A stretch of DNA of 64,000 nucleotides from Ipomoea triloba (lineage: Eukaryota > Streptophyta > Magnoliopsida > Solanales > Convolvulaceae): contig NC_044916.1 in NCBI RefSeq assembly GCF_003576645.1, positions 20,684,095 through 20,748,094 of the forward strand. Reading direction: 5' to 3'. The notes below the pieces were generated by a model. The model made no database searches. It had not been told where the DNA came from and was given only the letters and a program-made list of their open reading frames with translations. Of this stretch, positions 45,200 to 55,227 are shown piece by piece. The first letter of the stretch is position 1. The number at the start of each line of letters is the position of its first letter. The position numbers were made by a program, and so were the translations under genes.

Positions 45200-48100
45200 A
45201 TGGCGTCTGAATCATCATCTTCTTCATCTTCATCTTCATCCTCCAGTGCATACCAGAGAGAGCTAGACCACATACGCTCTCAGATTAAACAAGTCAAGGC
45301 GGGAAGCATCCTTGACAAAGATGGCTTCATCACCCACTCGCCAAATCCAACAATGGCGGAGAGAGTCTTGAAGAAATTTGAGAAGGCAGGACTAATGCGG
45401 TACATGACGCATGACTACCGAACCATTCATGACCTCGACTACACAGAATGGTTCGCTCATGCCAAGGTCACGAAGGGCAAGATTGAAAGCCGCTTCAACG
45501 AAATAGACATAACAATCTCTGTGGGTGATTTACGAGCAGCATTCGACTTTGCTACGTCGGAGGAGGCAGTCAAGCACCTATCGGACTACAACATGGATAA
45601 GCAGGAGTTTTGGGACAAAATCCGATTGGAGACTGCACCACCCAGAGCATCCTCTGCCCTCCGCAGATTTCATTTGAAGGAGAGGTTTGCCCTAGCCGCC
45701 GAGCTCATCATAAAATTCATCCTCGGCAAGGTGTCCGGAACAGACGAAGTCAATCTGGACACTCTGAAAATCCTCCACGCCATCTGGAACAACAACAAGT
45801 TGGACTGGGCTCACATCATCTTCGACTGCCTCAAACACCAAGTGCAGAGCTCAGTTTCCAACTCCGACCTGACAATCTACAAAAAGGTTGGTTTTGGCTT
45901 TGTTGTTCAATTTCTATTGAGACTGAAGGGCTTCGAACTGAGGGAAGGGCGAGAGGTTCATCGGAATACCTATATGGGTAGAACGAAACCTCAAGCTAAG
46001 GCAAAAGGTGCTAAGGATGCATCTTCACCCTCAAAGCCTAAGGGAAGGGGCAAAAGGAAAGCCCCAGCTAAGGAGAAGCGCTCTGATGACGAGCTTTTGG
46101 ACACCCTAGTCAAGAGGGTTGAATTGAAAAGGAAGGCCAAGAGGACCAAGACTGCTGCTGTCACCCAGGTTCGAGAGGTGACACCGTCCGTTATACAAGT
46201 ACCATTTGAGGACAGGGCACAAGCCCAGGGGGAACCTCAGGCTACACTGGCCACTGAGGTTGAGAGAGTGCCCCCTACCAAGTCCCTGTCAGGAACTTTA
46301 AGTGTTGATATACTTGCTGTTGATGGTGCTGAGGATGTTGATGAATCTGTTGGTTTGCCTCAAGAGGAGGCTCGAGAAGTTGAAGGTACTGGGATCAGTG
46401 ATCCAGTACAGGGTATTGTTGAGGAACCACGACAGGTGGTTCGAGAGGTAGATATTCCAGCAGCTGAAGATCTAGACTGTGTGGTGGCTGCTGATGGTCA
46501 GGGCACTGTGGTCAGGAACCCAGTGCAAGCTTTTCTGAATGATGGGTTGACACATGATCTCTCGGTTGTTCGAGAGATAACTGAACAAGCTGTGGAGTGT
46601 GCATCAGCAACAGAAATCCTACCTGCTGACTCTGATGAGCTGAATGCTGAAATCACATCTCGATTGAATCAAAGTGTTGAGAATGTATCGAGTTTGGACG
46701 ACTTCTCCAGAGTACTTCGCTGGATCAACTGGAGAACAGGTCCCTTTGATCAATTGATCTCAAGAGCAGCAGAGATGGAGGCTGAGGAACGATTTGCACT
46801 AAACTGGTTAGATCTCACTGAAATCCCAGCCGACGAGCTTCAAAACCGTGCCCATGAGATGCAAGTAATCAGGAGTAATCTTGGTCGATCTGACAAAGGA
46901 AAGGGCATAGCTGTTGATGCACAAGAAGATGAAGCCGAGCCTGAAGAAGATCCTGAACTAGATGCTCAATTTCGAGAGGATATCAGGCTTGCCACAGCAA
47001 TATCCTTGGGACAAAGTGTAGAACACACGAGAGGTCCAGGAGAGACCTCTGGGGTTGCTCGAGATGATGCTGACACTCCTACTCCAACTGCAGCAATCCC
47101 CTTGTCCCAAGTGAGTGAATCTGCTCTAGAAGACCAGGTAGCTTCGAGAGGTGAATCCGAGACCTCTGAAGCACATGAGGTGGCACCTAACTCTGTCTTA
47201 CTACTGCCACCACCTGAGTCCACACCCTCGAATGCAACAGATGAAGCTCAGACAGTTCGAGAGGGTGAAATTTTGTTGCTCCAACTCCCAGGCTTTCCCA
47301 TCGATATGGTTAATAGGGAAAGGTGGAGTGCACCAGTTGCTCCTGAGATAATAGATATTCCAGATTCACCAGAGCATACTGAAGTGCAAACAAGTGAGCA
47401 ACAAGAGCAGAATGAGGAGAACCCTGCTGGTTCGAGAGTTGAGGTTCAAGAAGGTGGAAACCGGGAAGCACCTGCCGATGAATCAACTCCTCCAGTAGAT
47501 GATCACGTTCCCAGCACTGGTTCGAGAGGTAGTGTTGAGGGGGAACCTCAATCAGATGGAAACCGGGAAGCATCTGATGCAGAGACTCCCACCTTGGCCA
47601 ATCCTACCTTACCAGCAGCTGAAGCTGAGGCTCCAGGTTCGAGAGGTGAAGAGCAAGAAGTGATCCATCCCTCAGGTGGAAACCGGGAAGCACCTGATAT
47701 GGAGCTACCTTCGAGCTCTGATCCCAGTGTCCCTGCTGAACCTCAGGAAGTCAGTCGAGAGGTGGAATCACGAATGCAAGTCATGGGTGGAAATCTGGAA
47801 GCACCCAAGTCCCCTCCGACTAGAGGTACCACTCAATCTTCTTCTCCTTCTTCTTCTGACTTTGATCAACAGGCCGAACGAGCTTTCATTGGCGAGGTGC
47901 GTCAATTCATGGCTGATCAATCTCAGAGGATGGCTCAACTTGAGCATGTACTTGCTGTTGTTCGAAACGCTGCAATACCTGTGACTGGCTCCGGTGACTC
48001 CCAAGCCAATCACGAAGAACTTCTCGAACAAGCAGTGTGGGCTGAGAATGCAGCACAAAGGGCTGCGGATGAGGCTGCGGTAGCTCGAGCAGAGACTGAA

Positions 48101-48817
48101 AGGATGAGAACTGAATTCGCCGAGTTACGAGCAGAACTTCAAGCCCACCAACGCTCAAGTGAACTTCGACAGGATGTGATGCAAACCATACTCACTGACC
48201 TGTCGCACCAAATGCCTGCCCAAATCCATGCACTCTTCGACGGTTTGTCCTCCTTACTTTCCCTCCGCTATGATGCCAACAAGGGGGAAAAGAAGACTCA
48301 GGGAGGGACTTCAACCAGCAAGAAGAGGGCGGCAAGTGAACCAGCTGGACCTCCTCCTCCTCCAAAAGTTCCAAAGTCAACAAGAAAACAAATGGAGGAA
48401 GCTGAAAGAGCAGATATGTTAAGGATCCAGCGTTCACTGGAAATAGGAGAAAGAAGAGAAGAAGACAAGGAAATCAGAAGAAAGAAACAAGAACAACAAA
48501 CAGCCAAAGAGAAGAGAGACAAGCTACTCCTACAGAGCTACAAGGCAGGGACCAAAGAAGACTCAAACGAATATCTTCATGGAATCATAGTAAGTCTTCT
48601 TACCAAAACTGACTTAGCTCTTCATAGCGGTCTCACTCTTCCGGAATGCATCGAATGGTGGAGAGATGGGGTGATTGAAGGCAACTTCATAGGTGAAGCC
48701 TTTGTCAATTACCTTCACCTGGATATATCAAACGAATATCTAGAGCAGGTGAACTTTGAAGACCTCCACAAGACACGAGCAGCCATAAACGAGAAGAGGA
48801 AAGCGAATAAGCAGTAA
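45200..48817 (+). CDS. Full-length accessory (env-like) ORF of the Sirevirus
   Basis: 1,205 residues, uninterrupted. In order: Ser tract (5-16); a mostly helical N-terminal domain to about 255 (MAERVLKKFEKAGLMRY, DLRAAFDFATSEE, KLDWAHIIFDCLKHQ); Lys/Arg-rich region 260-320 with NLS-like GRGKRKAPAKEKR and KRKAKRTK; acidic middle with a UIM-like motif REDIRLATAISLGQS (about 593-607); four GGNREAP-type repeats at about 752, 786, 826 and 863; coiled coil about 888-1,020; Pro-rich and basic region 1,041-1,115; and a C-terminal domain with ECIEWWRDGVIEGNFIGEAF. The position after pol matches the env-like ORF of Sireviruses, but no signal peptide or membrane segment is visible, so a membrane role is doubtful. 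A nuclear or nucleic-acid-linked role fits better, as inference. An internal TATA box lies 115 bases upstream. Confidence 0.85.
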   Translation: MASESSSSSSSSSSSSAYQRELDHIRSQIKQVKAGSILDKDGFITHSPNPTMAERVLKKFEKAGLMRYMTHDYRTIHDLDYTEWFAHAKVTKGKIESRFNEIDITISVGDLRAAFDFATSEEAVKHLSDYNMDKQEFWDKIRLETAPPRASSALRRFHLKERFALAAELIIKFILGKVSGTDEVNLDTLKILHAIWNNNKLDWAHIIFDCLKHQVQSSVSNSDLTIYKKVGFGFVVQFLLRLKGFELREGREVHRNTYMGRTKPQAKAKGAKDASSPSKPKGRGKRKAPAKEKRSDDELLDTLVKRVELKRKAKRTKTAAVTQVREVTPSVIQVPFEDRAQAQGEPQATLATEVERVPPTKSLSGTLSVDILAVDGAEDVDESVGLPQEEAREVEGTGISDPVQGIVEEPRQVVREVDIPAAEDLDCVVAADGQGTVVRNPVQAFLNDGLTHDLSVVREITEQAVECASATEILPADSDELNAEITSRLNQSVENVSSLDDFSRVLRWINWRTGPFDQLISRAAEMEAEERFALNWLDLTEIPADELQNRAHEMQVIRSNLGRSDKGKGIAVDAQEDEAEPEEDPELDAQFREDIRLATAISLGQSVEHTRGPGETSGVARDDADTPTPTAAIPLSQVSESALEDQVASRGESETSEAHEVAPNSVLLLPPPESTPSNATDEAQTVREGEILLLQLPGFPIDMVNRERWSAPVAPEIIDIPDSPEHTEVQTSEQQEQNEENPAGSRVEVQEGGNREAPADESTPPVDDHVPSTGSRGSVEGEPQSDGNREASDAETPTLANPTLPAAEAEAPGSRGEEQEVIHPSGGNREAPDMELPSSSDPSVPAEPQEVSREVESRMQVMGGNLEAPKSPPTRGTTQSSSPSSSDFDQQAERAFIGEVRQFMADQSQRMAQLEHVLAVVRNAAIPVTGSGDSQANHEELLEQAVWAENAAQRAADEAAVARAETERMRTEFAELRAELQAHQRSSELRQDVMQTILTDLSHQMPAQIHALFDGLSSLLSLRYDANKGEKKTQGGTSTSKKRAASEPAGPPPPPKVPKSTRKQMEEAERADMLRIQRSLEIGERREEDKEIRRKKQEQQTAKEKRDKLLLQSYKAGTKEDSNEYLHGIIVSLLTKTDLALHSGLTLPECIEWWRDGVIEGNFIGEAFVNYLHLDISNEYLEQVNFEDLHKTRAAINEKRKANKQ

Positions 48818-49060
48818 GCTCTCGATGTCTACATGCATTCGAATTTGATGTTGTTCTTTATCTTCTCTCTTTTCTGCTAAAGCCCTGTAAAATACTCCTG
48901 TTATGATAATATATATATCTTTTGTTGGGGTGTTGCGTGAGTTTGGTTATTCTTGCTTTAGTAGATCAGTTGTCAAACTTACCATATGCGCTGAAAATAA
49001 AATCAATGCTTTTTCTTTTTCAAATCAGCCATATAAGTAAGTATAAGTGTTGGCATCATC
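48818..49060 (+). other. 3' untranslated region before the polypurine tract
   Basis: Non-coding, identical in layout to 52,672-52,914 (one base difference noticed, AAAATACT versus AAAACACT). AT-rich, with GATAATATATATATC near 48,905. Confidence 0.7.
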
Positions 49061-49073
49061 AAAAAGGGGGAAA
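49061..49073 (+). promoter_or_regulatory. Polypurine tract before the internal U3 piece
   Basis: AAAAAGGGGGAAA followed by T and the LTR start TGTTAGG. It is the priming site for plus-strand DNA synthesis in a copia element. Confidence 0.85.
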
Positions 49074-49074
49074 T

Positions 49075-49946
49075 TGTTAGGAACATCATGTAATAGGTTT
49101 TGATGATACCAACTGTTAAGTAAGAATCCCCAAGTCTCGATACATAGGCAAAACAATGTAAGTTCGATAAGTAAACTAAGAGCGAAAATACAACCGGGTA
49201 ATTTGAGCTCAACTCGGGAAATATTTAAGCTTAAGGTAAACTTGTTTGAACAACTTAGAAGTTTTCGTGTTGTAAGCAAACAGATAGATCAGAAGCAGGC
49301 ACGAGACAACTCTGGAGGAATAAGGGTCTACGAGACATCAACTAAGTCTCGAGACACAAGCCAAGTTCGAGAGGTAAGGACCTCTCGATATACCTATCGA
49401 GTTCGAGACGTAAAGAATATTCGAGAGATAGACCTCTCGATACATGGGATTGAAACATCAAGTGGTCGAGACATCTTTTATGGTCTCGATAAACCGGCAC
49501 TTCTCCAAGAGGCTGAATGTTAGTCAACATGTGCAGATAAAATACTCTAAGTTTGGAGAAGAAGAATATCATGGAGATAAAATATTGAAGAGGTGCTGAG
49601 CGGGAGGTTTCAAAATGGACGGAAGTGGATGACACGTCAGACCTCCACCACAAACGGTCAAGAAGTGCACCAATCCTGAAGTGGTCAGATTCCCCAAACA
49701 AGGAATGATGGGAACATAAAAAGAGTAACTTTATCCAAAAGAAGCAAGTGAAGCATGAACTCAAGAAAGTGGAATATGGAATATTCACTACAAAACAAAA
49801 GGCTCAAGTTACAAGACCACTACTCCATGAAAAATGCTGAAATTGTGCAAAGACCCATGTTCGGCGTGGGAGACCAATTTCAAACGGAATAGTTTTCCCT
49901 CCAACGGAACTATTCTTCTACTCTCATATATAAGGACGTAAAGACA
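49075..49946 (+). repeat. Internal truncated LTR: U3 with promoter only
   Basis: 872 bases matching the first 872 of the LTR. It ends at GGACGTAAAGACA, just after TATATAAG (49,926-49,933) and before the expected start of transcription. The R and U5 parts are absent. It shares CTCTCGATAC at 49,434 with the 3' LTR, while the 5' LTR has CTTTCGATAC, so it is closer to the 3' LTR. It places a complete LTR promoter in front of the fragment that follows. Confidence 0.9.
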
Positions 49947-50193
49947 GGAAGATAGATCTTCTCATGACAAACTTTAAGTTTGGGAACAGAGAAGACACTG
50001 AACAAATTCTGACTCTGGAGATATTCAAGCTTCTGAAAATCACTGGAATATCAACACACAGCAACATGTCTCCAGAAGAATGCATTGCTTGGTGGAAAGA
50101 TGGAGTAATTGATGGTGAGTTCGTGGGGGAAGCCTACAGGAACTACAGGCATCTAGATGTCACAGATGAATACTTAAGCCTGGTAAATCCGAT
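49947..50193 (+). pseudogene. C-terminal fragment of a diverged accessory ORF from another element
   Basis: An open text starts at an ATG at 49,964 and reads MTNFKFGNREDTEQ, then ECIAWWKDGVIDGEFVGEAY and HLDVTDEYLSLVNP. It aligns with the C-terminal domain of the accessory ORF (ECIEWWRDGVIEGNFIGEAF, HLDISNEYLEQVNF) at roughly 60% of residues, far below the near-identity among the local copies. At 50,194 it meets accessory copy 5 through a shared GATGAATCTGTTGG but in another frame, so the composite frame ends at 50,305. It seems to be captured from a related Sirevirus lineage. Confidence 0.75.
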
Positions 50194-52671
50194 GATGAAT
50201 CTGTTGGTTTGCCTCAAGAGGAGGCTCGAGAAGTTGAAGGTACTGGGATCAGTGATCCAGTACAGGGTATTGTTGAGGAACCACGACAGGTGGTTCGAGA
50301 GGTAGATATTCCAGCAGCTGAAGATCTAGACTGTGTGGTGGCTGCTGATGGTCAGGGCACTGTGGTCAGGAACCCAGTGCAAGCTTTTCTGAATGATGGG
50401 TTGACACATGATCTCTCGGTTGTTCGAGAGATAACTGAACAAGCTGTGGAGTGTGCATCAGCAACAGAAATCCTACCTGCTGACTCTGATGAGCTGAATG
50501 CTGAAATCACATCTCGATTGAATCAAAGTGTTGAGAATGTATCGAGTTTGGACGACTTCTCCAGAGTACTTCGCTGGATCAACTGGAGAACAGGTCCCTT
50601 TGATCAATTGATCTCAAGAGCAGCAGAGATGGAGGCTGAGGAACGATTTGCACTAAACTGGTTAGATCTCACTGAAATCCCAGCCGACGAGCTTCAAAAC
50701 CGTGCCCATGAGATGCAAGTAATCAGGAGTAATCTTGGTCGATCTGACAAAGGAAAGGGCATAGCTGTTGATGCACAAGAAGATGAAGCCGAGCCTGAAG
50801 AAGATCCTGAACTAGATACTCAATTTCGAGAGGATATCAGGCTTGCCACAGCAATATCCTTGGGACAAAGTGTAGAACACACGAGAGGTCCAGGAGAGAC
50901 CTCTGGGATTGCTCGAGATGATGCTGACACTCCTACTCCAACTGCAGCAATCCCCTTGTCCCAAGTGAGTGAATCTGCTCTAGAAGACCAGGTAGCTTCG
51001 AGAGGTGAATCCGAGACCTCTGAAGCACATGAGGTGGCACCTAACTCTGTCTTACTACTGCCACCACCTGAGTCCACACCCTCGAATGCAACAGATGAAG
51101 CTCAGACAGTTCGAGAGGGTGAAATTTTGTTGCTCCAACTCCCAGGCTTTCCCATCGATATGGTTAATAGGGAAAGGTGGAGTGCACCAGTTGCTCCTGA
51201 GATAATAGATATTCCAGATTCACCAGAGCATACTGAAGTGCAAACAAGTGAGCAACAAGAGCAGAATGAGGAGAACCCTGCTGGTTCGAGAGTTGAGGTT
51301 CAAGAAGGTGGAAACCGGGAAGCACCTGCCGATGAATCAACTCCTCCAGTAGATGATCACGTTCCCAGCACTGGTTCGAGAGGTAGTGTTGAGGGGGAAC
51401 CTCAATCAGATGGAAACCGGGAAGCATCTGATGCAGAGACTCCCACCTTGGCCAATCCTACCTTACCAGCAGCTGAAGCTGAGGCTCCAGGTTCGAGAGG
51501 TGAAGAGCAAGAAGTGATCCATCCCTCAGGTGGAAACCGGGAAGCACCTGATATGGAGCTACCTTCGAGCTCTGATCCCAGTGTCCCTGCTGAACCTCAG
51601 GAAGTCAGTCGAGAGGTGGAATCACGAATGCAAGTCATGGGTGGAAATCTGGAAGCACCCAAGTCCCCTCCGACTAGAGGTACCACTCAATCTTCTTCTC
51701 CTTCTTCTTCTGACTTTGATCAACAGGCCGAACGAGCTTTCATTGGCGAGGTGCGTCAATTCATGGCTGATCAATCTCAGAGGATGGCTCAACTTGAGCA
51801 TGTACTTGCTGTTGTTCGAAACGCTGCAATACCTGTGACTGGCTCCGGTGACTCCCAAGCCAATCACGAAGAACTTCTCGAACAAGCAGTGTGGGCTGAG
51901 AATGCAGCACAAAGGGCTGCGGATGAGGCTGCGGTAGCTCGAGCAGAGACTGAAAGGATGAGAACTGAATTCGCCGAGTTACGAGCAGAACTTCAAGCCC
52001 ACCAACGCTCAAGTGAACTTCGACAGGATGTGATGCAAACCATACTCACTGACCTGTCGCACCAAATGCCTGCCCAAATCCATGCACTCTTCGACGGTTT
52101 GTCCTCCTTACTTTCCCTCCGCTATGATGCCAACAAGGGGGAAAAGAAGACTCAGGGAGGGACTTCAACCAGCAAGAAGAGGGCGGCAAGTGAACCAGCT
52201 GGACCTCCTCCTCCTCCAAAAGTTCCAAAGTCAACAAGAAAACAAATGGAGGAAGCTGAAAGAGCAGATATGTTAAGGATCCAGCGTTCACTGGAAATAG
52301 GAGAAAGAAGAGAAGAAGACAAGGAAATCAGAAGAAAGAAACAAGAACAACAAACAGCCAAAGAGAAGAGAGACAAGCTACTCCTACAGAGCTACAAGGC
52401 AGGGACCAAAGAAGACTCAAACGAATATCTTCATGGAATCATAGTAAGTCTTCTTACCAAAACTGACTTAGCTCTTCATAGCGGTCTCACTCTTCCGGAA
52501 TGCATCGAATGGTGGAGAGATGGGGTGATTGAAGGCAACTTCATAGGTGAAGCCTTTGTCAATTACCTTCACCTGGATATATCAAACGAATATCTAGAGC
52601 AGGTGAACTTTGAAGACCTCCACAAGACACGAGCAGCCATAAACGAGAAGAGGAAAGCGAATAAGCAGTAA
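50194..52671 (+). pseudogene. Accessory (env-like) ORF, copy 5, N-terminally truncated
   Basis: It matches the full-length protein from about residue 379 (DESVGLPQEEAREV) to its end, open to the natural stop (820 codons from 50,209 at most). It has no proper start codon at its head; a Met within the frame would give a shorter product. It keeps the UIM-like motif, GGNREAP repeats, coiled coil and C-terminal domain. Small differences from copy 4 include LDTQF for LDAQF and SGIARDD for SGVARDD. Confidence 0.85.
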
Positions 52672-52928
52672 GCTCTCGATGTCTACATGCATTCGAATTT
52701 GATGTTGTTCTTTATCTTCTCTCTTTTCTGCTAAAGCCCTGTAAAACACTCCTGTTATGATAATATATATATCTTTTGTTGGGGTGTTGCGTGAGTTTGG
52801 TTATTCTTGCTTTAGTAGATCAGTTGTCAAACTTACCATATGCGCTGAAAATAAAATCAATGCTTTTTCTTTTTCAAATCAGCCATATAAGTAAGTATAA
52901 GTGTTGGCATCATCAAAAAGGGGGAAAT
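52672..52928 (+). promoter_or_regulatory. 3' untranslated region and terminal polypurine tract (52,915-52,927)
   Basis: Non-coding DNA as at 48,818-49,060, ending in AAAAAGGGGGAAA one base before the TGTTAGG of the 3' LTR. Confidence 0.85.
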
Positions 52929-54614
52929 TGTTAGGAACATCATGTAATAGGTTTTGATGATACCAACTGTTAAGTAAGAATCCCCAAGTCTCGATACATA
53001 GGCAAAACAATGTAAGTTCGATAAGTAAACTAAGAGCGAAAATACAACCGGGTAATTTGAGCTCAACTCGGGAAATATTTAAGCTTAAGGTAAACTTGTT
53101 TGAACAACTTAGAAGTTTTCGTGTTGTAAGCAAACAGATAGATCAGAAGCAGGCACGAGACAACTCTGGAGGAATAAGGGTCTACGAGACATCAACTAAG
53201 TCTCGAGACACAAGCCAAGTTCGAGAGGTAAGGACCTCTCGATATACCTATCGAGTTCGAGACGTAAAGAATATTCGAGAGATAGACCTCTCGATACATG
53301 GGATTGAAACATCAAGTGGTCGAGACATCTTTTATGGTCTCGATAAACCGGCACTTCTCCAAGAGGCTGAATGTTAGTCAACATGTGCAGATAAAATACT
53401 CTAAGTTTGGAGAAGAAGAATATCATGGAGATAAAATATTGAAGAGGTGCTGAGCGGGAGGTTTCAAAATGGACGGAAGTGGATGACACGTCAGACCTCC
53501 ACCACAAACGGTCAAGAAGTGCACCAATCCTGAAGTGGTCAGATTCCCCAAACAAGGAATGATGGGAACATAAAAAGAGTAACTTTATCCAAAAGAAGCA
53601 AGTGAAGCATGAACTCAAGAAAGTGGAATATGGAATATTCACTACAAAACAAAAGGCTCAAGTTACAAGACCACTACTCCATGAAAAATGCTGAAATTGT
53701 GCAAAGACCCATGTTCGGCGTGGGAGACCAATTTCAAACGGAATAGTTTTCCCTCCAACGGAACTATTCTTCTACTCTCATATATAAGGACGTAAAGACA
53801 CAGAAGAAACAGGGGTTGTGAAAGAGGTCAAGAGGTTAACAAGAGGTGTCTGATAAAAACGTTCCAGTGCAAAGTGCTTAACTTGGAATATCATCCTGAT
53901 ATTCAATACAGCGAGAGAACACATCTTAGTGTTCGAAGAGAGTTACAAAGCTAAACTGTCATACATCCAGAAGGTGACCAAAGCTGCTCTACATCAAAGT
54001 TGATTCAACGATAGCTTGTGGTCAGATTGGAGATTGTTACATTCAACTGTGACTATCAACAACGTCTTGCTTTGGATTAAGCAAGGGAGGTGGAGTATCC
54101 TGGCTGCTGTCCGAGCGAAAGAAACCTGAGGCTTGACGCGGGCTTGGTGATCAAAGGTCAAGTGCTCGAGAGGTGGAGTAACTGGAAGCGGGGCGAAAAA
54201 CCTGTGGCTTGAGGCGGGCTTGGTGATCAAAGCTCAAGCGCTCGTTATTGTACTAGAAAGGGAAGTTTTTAGTGCAATCCTTCCAGGGAGTTTCTGGAAG
54301 AAGAGTGGAAGTAGGCGGGTTGGCCGAACCACTTAAAAATCTCTCTTGCATTTACTTTCTGTTTTTATCTCTCGCTAACTTATCGATTGCACTGCATATA
54401 ATCACACCTCTCGAACTAACCCAAACTCGTGCTAACTAAAAAGGGGATAATATTTCCGCTGCGCATAAAACTTTGTCTTCACCTCGTGAGGTATCGAACC
54501 TAAACATCCTAAGTTCAATACACACGAGAGGTTGAAAAAGATTTGCAAAATCTTATACAAGTCTATTCACCCCCCCCCCCTCTAGACTTGTACCCCATCC
54601 CCTTGGGACCAACA
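52929..54614 (+). repeat. 3' LTR of the Sirevirus
   Basis: 1,686 bases from TGTTAGGAAC to GGGACCAACA, followed by the duplication CTTAT. The first 1.0 kb is almost identical to the 5' LTR. The last third shows many differences (for example GACTATCAACAACG for GACAACCAAAAACACC) and has two instead of three GAGGCTTGA-type units. The TATA box is at 53,781-53,788 and a poly-C run near 54,570. Confidence 0.9.
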
Positions 54615-55209
54615 CTTATATGTATGGATGATTACGATTCGGTTCGAACCTAACCAAACACTATAGCAATCATACCGAAATAGTATGAACGGTTTTGGTT
54701 ACGATTCAGAACCGAAAAAATAAAATTAAATAATTGTTGAACCGTGAACCTGAATTGAACCACAGTCATATATAGTGAAAATGATCAAACACTTATTTTG
54801 ATAAATCGGTACGGTTCGGTACCAATTTTCGATTTTGAACCGCCAATCAAAACTTATTTATTTATTTATTTATTTTTATAATTTTATTTCTTATTTAAAA
54901 ATAGTCTAAATTCAACAATTATTTTATTTTATTTTTTTCAAAATTCGTAACTGTAACCGTCCATACTATTTAAGTTCAATTGCTACAGTGCTCGATTAGG
55001 TTCGTATTGACCCATGATCTTCCATACATATTAGTAATAATTGGTTAGAGAATAAAAATAAATGAAATAGTTATTTTTAAGGGCAAAAATATCAATTTAA
55101 CATTACAGGGGAAAAACTACCACTTTTAAAATAACTGAGGGGGAAAAACTGCCACTTTAATAACTCAGGGGGAAAAAGTGCTGTATGCACATAACATAGA
55201 GGGAAAAAG
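54615..55209. other. Centre of the Mutator-like foldback element
   Basis: Non-coding. The ATGTATGGATGAT...CGAACCTAACC stretch near 54,620-54,680 pairs with the reverse of the right arm near 54,980-55,030. The region 55,060-55,209 (GGGGGAAAAACTGCCAC, GGGGGAAAAAGTGCTG) pairs with 25,756-25,916. Confidence 0.8.
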
Positions 55210-55227
55210 CACTACTACAGAAATCAC

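Larger units (their letters stand above)
25917..54614 (+). mobile_element. Giant Sirevirus-type Ty1/copia retrotransposon with amplified accessory region (28.7 kb)
   Basis: The element runs from TGTTAGGAAC to GGGACCAACA and is flanked by CTTAT at 25,912-25,916 and 54,615-54,619. Order: 5' LTR, primer-binding site, gag, pol, then a 19.7-kb region up to the 3' LTR that should normally hold one accessory ORF. That region instead holds five copies of the ORF (one full), four stretches of a second ORF, a copy of the RNase H end, an internal U3 piece and a foreign fragment. Gag and pol are uninterrupted and the repeated parts are almost identical, so the element is young. The Sirevirus assignment rests on a copia domain order, large gag, long LTR, a long ORF after pol, and a purine tract of the AAAAAGGGGG type. 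A 25-base N gap lies inside. Confidence 0.85.
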
